From contig CM068388.1 in the NCBI GenBank assembly GCA_034770075.1, forward strand, positions 16,081,653-16,145,652: 64,000 nt of DNA, written 5' to 3'. Each line of letters opens with the position of its first letter. Position 1 is the stretch's first letter. Made by a program: the position numbers and the translations under genes. Source of the stretch: Aralia elata. Taxonomy: Eukaryota > Streptophyta > Magnoliopsida > Apiales > Araliaceae. Below, one piece after another: positions 57,898-64,000 of the stretch. The notes beneath the pieces are model-generated. The model had not been told where the DNA came from, searched no databases, and saw nothing but the letters and a program-made list of their open reading frames with translations.

Positions 57898-59225
57898 AGT
57901 TTTTGGCGTCGTTGCCGGAGAGTTATTCTTATAATATTTTTCTAATATTAATTTCAATTGATTTGATCTTAATTTGAACTTGTATTTATGTTTTAAATAA
58001 AGTCGGGTCGAGATTATAAAACAAGCGCTTCTTGGGAGACAACCCAAGTTTATGGTTTTTCTTTTATTTTTGTTGGATTGCATTTTAGGTTGTTTAATTG
58101 CATTTTAATTTCTTTAATTGTTTTTAGGTACCGAGTACTAAATAATTTGGATTGCGCCCCCAACTTTGGGGACTTGAAAGATGATATCAATGACACAAGA
58201 CACGTTCTCAGGGAAGTTCTTTCTCTTACTTTTTCCTATCTTAGACATTGAGGACAATGTCAATTTAAAGTTTGGGGGTAGTACTTAGCGTCTGTGTCTT
58301 TAATTTTAGTATTTGTGTGTTTTAAGTGTGTTTTTCGTATTCAAAAAAAAAGTTTAATTCTAGGATGTGTCTCTTGGGCATTGTTTTAATTTGATTTGAA
58401 CTATAATCCTTGATCAATGATAAAAATTTGATTGAATTAACTCATGGAAAATGGACGAATGTTGTTTACTCTATGTGCTTAATGTATTATTGGTTAGTGC
58501 TATGCTTATGAATCCTTCCACTTTTATGCACGTACCCATGTGTATTGAGCTAGTTGTATGCTTAGAGAAGACTTTTATAACCGAATGCTTGTGGAAAATA
58601 TCTATAAACTCTAGTACTCGTTTAAACATCACTTGAAGTAAGGTATCCAAATTTGTTGTGTTTTATTTGTTGGTCATGTGGTGAGTTGAGATGGGCACTC
58701 ATTCATGGAAACATGCTTAGGGGAGATAGAGCGTAAAACGCACTCTCTTATTTTTGTGACAAAAGAAAGAAAATGTTGTATTGCAAATCTTGCAGGGGGT
58801 TGAGATAGAGCGTAAAATGCACTCGCCCATATGAGCGTGCTTAAGGTTGAGATGGAGCATAAAATATACTCACCTAGAGCCCTTGAGTCTCAAAATTTAT
58901 GGAATTGTGATTTGTATACCTTTATATTAAGTGATGTGTTAAGCATGTTGTTTTGGGGTTTATTTTGATTATTTCATAAGGTAATGTGGTTGCATAAGTT
59001 CATTCGATCTTGGTTGGTTTAGTGCTATTAGGTACTCACACACACACGGAAGGGACCTAAATCAAGATATGACTAGCTAATTGATATTTTAGACTTGCAA
59101 AGTTTTAAGACTATTGTCCGCTTATTAATTCATTGCTCAAATTCGGTTGTAGTAGAAGTGTTTCAATTGTGTAGTTTAGGTTTATTTTTCTTGAAGACAA
59201 GCAAAGATTTAAGTTTGGGGGTATT
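57898..59225 (+). other. Internal region 1: PBS, deleted gag-pol, 3' region, PPT
   Basis: The PBS TGGCGTCGTTGCCGGAG is at 57904-57920. After about 80 bp the sequence jumps to the Athila 3' region at about 58000. ATTGAGGACAATGTC is at about 58247. Hairpin-like words GAGCGTAAAACGCACTC and variants are at 58729, 58808 and 58855. The PPT AAGTTTGGGGGTATT is at 59211-59225. No protein is encoded. Confidence 0.85.
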
Positions 59226-61037
59226 TGATGAGTGTTTTTATACACACAATTTGGGTACTTTTGGCCTTGATAATTTGTAAGTCTTTGGGTACTTTATGTG
59301 GTTTTATTGTATTTTTATCTTATTTTTAGATATTGTGGTTTTATATTGTTTTTATATATTTTGTATTTTTTATGTCTTTTTACTTAGTTTTGTAGGAAAT
59401 AAATCAAAGTCATTTGAACGTCAACGCTTGGGTGCCTTGTTTGCCATATTTGAGCTTCTGATTGACATAACAGCTGCTTGCGGCTCAATTTCAACCATGA
59501 TCCAATCCATATCTCTCACAACTCAAAGAACAATAGTTGTAGATATTTTCTTTAGCTTTTCGGAACATCTTGAATCATCCCAACGCGAGTTCTTATGAGA
59601 GAGTTATGACCGTTTTACCAACGGATTTGGCATGTATTTTACACAGCAGCCACTTGGAGCATAATTTCACCCTTGCACCAGCCATTATCTGGCCAAACTC
59701 CAGTTATGGAAGTTGCAGAGCAATTTCTTAGCTTTCCATAGCCTCTTGAATCGCCTTAGTTTGAGTGCGATGAGAAAGTTATGGCCATTTTACTAACAGA
59801 TGTCAAAGCTGAGTCGGGTGACAGCACGCTGGCGCAGGCACACCAGGCAGTGCGCGGACGCGCCCAATGGCTGTTGGGCAGCGCCAGATTTCACGATTTT
59901 AAGCCCCTTTTGGTCATTTTTGGTGGGCTAAGCTAGGGTTTTGCATTGGGCACTATAAATATAACATGTAGCCTCCATTTTATGGGATCTTTAGACTTGT
60001 AAAATCAGATTTAGAGAGAGAGAGGAGGCTTGGAGCAAAAAGAGGGAGGCCATAGCCATTGGCCATGGTTCTTCTAAAGCTTGGAGGAGCTTCAATGGAG
60101 ATGCTTCAATGCAGTTTCATCCAACAACAATGGGGAAGCCATCCTTTATCTTTCTTTTTCCTCTATGTAATTAGTTTTTAATCTAAGATTGTAATTCAAC
60201 CCATTGCTTATTTGAATTGATTTCACTTCCTTTGATTATTATTACTCATATGAATTGGTTATCATAACCTATGCTTATAGATTAATTGCTTGGCTCGTAA
60301 TTACCTTGGGAACCTATATGAAATTGACGAATGGATTATAGTGTTGGGACCTAGTTGTGATATCATGCGAAAGTTAAAGATTGTTGTGGGTGATTAATAA
60401 AAATTTAGTGACGTGTATCTTGTTGATTATTCTCAATGATAGATAACTTGATAGTATTTAGGATAGACATATACCTAGATACTGTGTGCAACTAATTGAG
60501 AATCTAATCTTAATGACTTCCTATATGAAAGTTGGTAATTGAAAGGGTGGTTAATGAGATTTGGTGACATGTGTCTTGTTAATTATTCTTGAAATTGGTC
60601 TCCTGATAGTGCGTAGGATGGACATATACCTACATGCCGCATTAGGAAGATTCGTAATTGAACATCGATAGAGGCTCTTACGTAATTGTGATTTCTTGGA
60701 TGTCAATTCTATGTGGTTAATTGATCTTAAAGGGGAGTTAAGGTATTTAAATAAGTCATTGCACGCAAAGTGTTTGACAAAATGCTTGAATGAGAAAAAT
60801 TGTAATCTTAGATCTTTATCTATATATTTTTGTTATTTATATTCCATGCAATTTAGATGTAACCTTTATCTATCACTTGAATTAAAAAGTTTGATTTAGA
60901 TCGAGTCGATATTGAGTTAGTACTCGGGTATACATTAGAGTTAATTCCATGTGGGTTCGACAACTCTCTCTTATCACTTTATTACTTGTTGATCGCGTAT
61001 ACTTGTGTGTATTTTTCGGTTGCAAAATTGACCAATA
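59226..61037 (+). repeat. LTR 2 of the tandem element
   Basis: It starts TGATGAGTGTTTTTATACAC. It has the same layout as LTR 1, with a TATA box at about 59952-59963 and few differences. Confidence 0.88.
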
Positions 61038-62319
61038 AGTTTTTGGCGCCGTTGTCAGAGAGTTATTCTTATAATATTTTTCCAATATTAATTTCAATTG
61101 ATTTGATCTTAATTTGAACTTGTATTTATGTTTTAAATAAAGTCGGGTCGAGATTATAAAACAAGTGCTTCTTGGGAGGCAACCTAAGTTTATGGTTTTT
61201 CTTTTATTTTTGTTGGATTGCATTTTAGGTTGTTTAATTGCATTTTAATTTCTTTAATTGTTTTTAGGTACCGAGTACTAAGTAATTTGGATTGCGCCCC
61301 CAACTTTGGGGACTTGAAAGATGATATCAATGACACTTAATACGTCCTCAGGGAAATTCTTTTTCTTACTTTTCCTATCTTAGACATTGAGGACAATGTC
61401 AATTTTAAGTTTGGGGGTAGTACTTAGTGTTTGTGTGTCTTTAATTTTAGTATTTGTGTGTTTTAAGTGTGTTTTTCGTATTAAAAAAAAGTTTAATTCT
61501 AGGATGTGTCTCTTGAGCATTGTTTTAATTTGATTTGAACTATAATCCATGGTCAATGATAAAAATTTGATTGAATTAACTCATGGAAAATGGACGACTG
61601 TTGCTTAGTCTATGCGCTTAATGTATTATTGGTTAGTGTTATGCTTATGAATTCTTCCACTTTTATACACGTACCCATGTGTATTGAGCTAGTTGTATGC
61701 TTAGAGAAGGCTTTTATAACCGAATGCTTGTGGGAAATATCTATAAAGTCTAATACTCGTTTAAACATCACTTGAAGTAAGGTATCCAAATTTGTTGTGT
61801 TTTATTTGTTGGTCATGTGGTGAGTTGATATGGGCACTCACTCATGGACACATGCTTAGGGGAGATAGAGCGTAAAACGCACTCTCTTATTTTTGTGACA
61901 AAAGAAAGAAAATGTTGTATTGCAAATCTTATAGGGGGTTGAGATAGAGCGTAAAATGCATTCGCCCATATGAGTATGCTTAAGGTTGAGATGGAGCATA
62001 AAATACACTCACCTAGAGCCCTTGAGTCTCAAAATTTGTGGAATTGTGATTTGTATACCTTTATATTAAGTGATGTGTTAAGCATGTTGTTTTGGGATTT
62101 ATTTTGATTATTTCATAAGATAATGTGGTTGCATAAGTTCATCCGATCTTGGTTGGTTTAGTGCTATTGGGTACTCACACACACACGGAAGGGACCTAAA
62201 GCAAGATATTATCGGCTTATTAATTCATTGTTCAATTTCAGTTGTATTAGAAGCGTTTCAATTGTGTAGTTTAGGTTTGTTTTGCTTGAGGACAAGCAAA
62301 GATTTAAGTTTGGGGTATT
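61038..62319 (+). other. Internal region 2: PBS, deleted gag-pol, 3' region, PPT
   Basis: The PBS is TGGCGCCGTTGTCAGAG at 61044-61060. The internal jump point is identical to that of region 1. Hairpin-like words lie at 61868, 61947 and 61994. The PPT has one G fewer (TTTGGGGTATT, to 62319). About 45 bp present in region 1 near 59070-59115 are missing near 62210. Confidence 0.85.
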
Positions 62320-64000
62320 TGATGAGTGTGTTTTATACACACAATTTGGGTACTTTTGGTCTTGATAATTTGTAAGTCTTTGGGTACATTATGTGGTTTT
62401 ATTGTATTTTTATCTTATTTTTAGATATTGTGGTTTTATATTGCTTTTATATATTTTGTATTATTTTTTTGTCTTTTTACTTAGTTTTGTAGGAAATAAA
62501 GCAAAGCCATTTGAACGTCAACGCTGGTGCCTTGTTTGCCATATTTGAGCTTCCGATTGACATAGCAGCTGCTTGCGGTTCAATTTCAACCATGATCCAA
62601 TTCGTATCTCTCAAAACTCAAAGAACGAAAGTTGTAGACATTTTCTTTAGATTTTCGGAACATCTTGAATCATCCCAATGCGAGTCTTTATGAGAGAGTT
62701 ATGGTCGTTTTACCAACGGATTTGACATGTATTTTACACAGCGGCCATTTTGAGCTCAATTTCACCCTTGCGCCAGCCATTATCTGGCCAAACTCCAGTT
62801 ATGGAAGTTGTAGCGAAATTTCTTAGCTTTCCATAGCCTCTTGAATCCCCTTATTTCGAGTGCGTATGAGAAAGTTATGGTCATTTTACTAACAGACATC
62901 AAAGCTGAGTTGGGTGACAGCACGCTGGCGCGGGCGCACCATGAAGCGCGCGGACGCGCCCAATGGCTGTTGGGCAGTGCCAGATTCACCAGATTTCACG
63001 ATTTTCAGCCCCTTTTGGTCATTTTTGGTGGGCTAAGCTAGGGTTTTGCATTGGGCACTATAAATATAACATGTAGCCTCCATTTTATGGGATCTTTAGA
63101 CTTGTAAAATCAGATTTAGAGAGAGAGAGGAGGCTTGGAGCAAAAAGAGGGAGGTCATGGCCATTGGCTATGGTTCTTCTAAAGCTTGGAGGAGCTTCAA
63201 TGGAGTTTCATCCAACAACAATGGGGAAGCCATCCTTTATCTTTCTTTTTATTTTTCCTCTATGTAATTAGTTTTTAATCTAAGATTGCAATTAAACTCA
63301 TTGCTTATTTGAATTGATGTCTCTTCCTTTGATTATTGTTACTCATATGAATTGGTTATCATAACCTATGCTTATAGATTAATTGCTTGGCTCATAATTA
63401 CCTTGGGAGCCTATATGAACTTGACGAATGAATTATAGTGTTGAGACCTAGTTGTGATATCATGCGAAAGTTAAAGATTGGTGTGGGTGATTAATAAAGA
63501 TTTAGTGACGTGTATCTTGTTGATTATCCTCAATGATAGGTAACTTGATAGTATTTAGGATAGACATATACCTAGATACCATGTATAACCAATTGAGAAT
63601 CTAATCTTAATGACTTCATATGTGAAAGTTGGTAATTGAAAGGGTGGTTAATGAGATTTAGTGACATGTGTCTTGTTAATTATTCTTAAAATTGGTCTCT
63701 TGATAGTGTGTAGGATAGACATATACCTACATGCCGCATTAGGAAGATTCGTAATTGACCATCGACAGAGGCTCTTACGTAATTGTGATTTCTCGGATGT
63801 CAATTCTATGTGGTTAATTAATCTAAAAGGGGAGTTAAGATATTTGAACAAAGCATTGCACGACAAATGTTTGACAAAATGCTTGAATGAGGAAAATTGT
63901 AATCTTAGACCTTTATCTATCTATTTTTGTTATTTATATGTAACCTTTATCTATCACTTGAATTAAAGAGTTTGATTTAGATCGAGTCGATATTGAGTTA
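62320..64000 (+). repeat. LTR 3 of the tandem element, cut by the window edge
   Basis: It starts TGATGAGTGTGTTTTATACA and is collinear with LTRs 1 and 2 to the last base. The TATA box is at about 63057-63068. Small indels distinguish it from the other two (for example TATTTTTC added near 63250). Confidence 0.88.

Larger units (their letters stand above)
56092..64000 (+). mobile_element. Tandem array of a non-autonomous Athila-like element (LTR-int-LTR-int-LTR)
   Basis: Three LTRs start at 56092, 59226 and 62320, separated by internal regions of 1328 and 1282 bp. Each internal region has an Athila-type PBS, then jumps directly to the Athila 3' region (AAAGTCGGGTCGAG...GGGAG(A/G)CAACC), skipping gag and pol. 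Both units have the same jump point, so this is an established deletion family. Two PPTs are present. The array continues past the window edge. Confidence 0.9.

Noticed and set aside
57421..63966. 112-, 67- and 101-codon ORFs repeated in each LTR
   Set aside because: They are the same LTR segment; lengths change between copies through substitutions and the start is lost in one, so no coding constraint is seen.

Overview
The window is a stretch of nuclear DNA from a flowering plant, probably a eudicot with a large repeat-rich genome. It holds no recognisable single-copy host gene. Almost everything is transposable elements inserted into one another: Ty3/gypsy elements of the Tat, Athila and Tekay (chromovirus) types, plus En/Spm-like CACTA DNA transposons. 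Coding regions have plant-type GT..AG introns. Target-site duplications (TSDs), terminal repeats, primer-binding sites (PBS) and polypurine tracts (PPT) can be read directly, so much of the nesting can be dated relatively. The species cannot be named from the sequence alone.

Layout. (1) 1-5604: the 3' part of a Tat-type retrotransposon, with an antisense, intron-containing plant-mobile-domain (PMD) gene, a seven-copy 139-bp tandem array, a PPT and a ~2.1 kb LTR. (2) 5605-5742: a scrap of another LTR. (3) 5743-15933: a decayed CACTA transposase gene on the plus strand, split by a nearly intact 9.0 kb CACTA element (5849-14871, TSD AGA). (4) 15934-21049: a third, decayed CACTA relative, itself carrying a solo LTR (18659-20052, TSD GTACA). 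(5) 21050-23735: colliding Athila-type LTR fragments. (6) 23736-24830: degenerate tandem arrays. (7) 24831-28967: AT-rich DNA with remnants of a minus-strand Athila-type element. (8) 28968-55412: an Athila-type element split by a complete minus-strand Tekay element (32620-44505, TSD ACTAA) and by a 4.0 kb solo LTR (48777-52778, TSD ATTAG). (9) 56092 to the right edge: a tandem LTR-internal-LTR-internal-LTR array of a non-autonomous Athila-like element.

How the parts work together. The 9.0 kb CACTA element encodes two proteins from the minus strand: a TNP2-type transposase with a DUF4216 tail, and a Transposase_24 (TNPA-like) protein in eight exons. Its ends carry many copies of a CCGACGGA word that such a protein would be expected to bind. 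Each gene has one clear lesion (a 1-base deletion and a TGG to TAG change), so the copy looks recently inactivated. The Tekay and Athila elements have the expected gag-protease-RT-RNaseH-integrase order but carry stops and frameshifts.

The most unusual items are: the antisense PMD gene, whose upstream region repeats the palindrome-plus-TATA arrangement of the LTR promoter; a ~298-codon coiled-coil leader ORF upstream of gag in the Tekay element, broken only by TAG codons; a hairpin-like motif repeated two to three times in the 3' regions of both autonomous and non-autonomous Athila-type elements; and two tandem arrays 20 kb apart that share a core word in opposite orientation.
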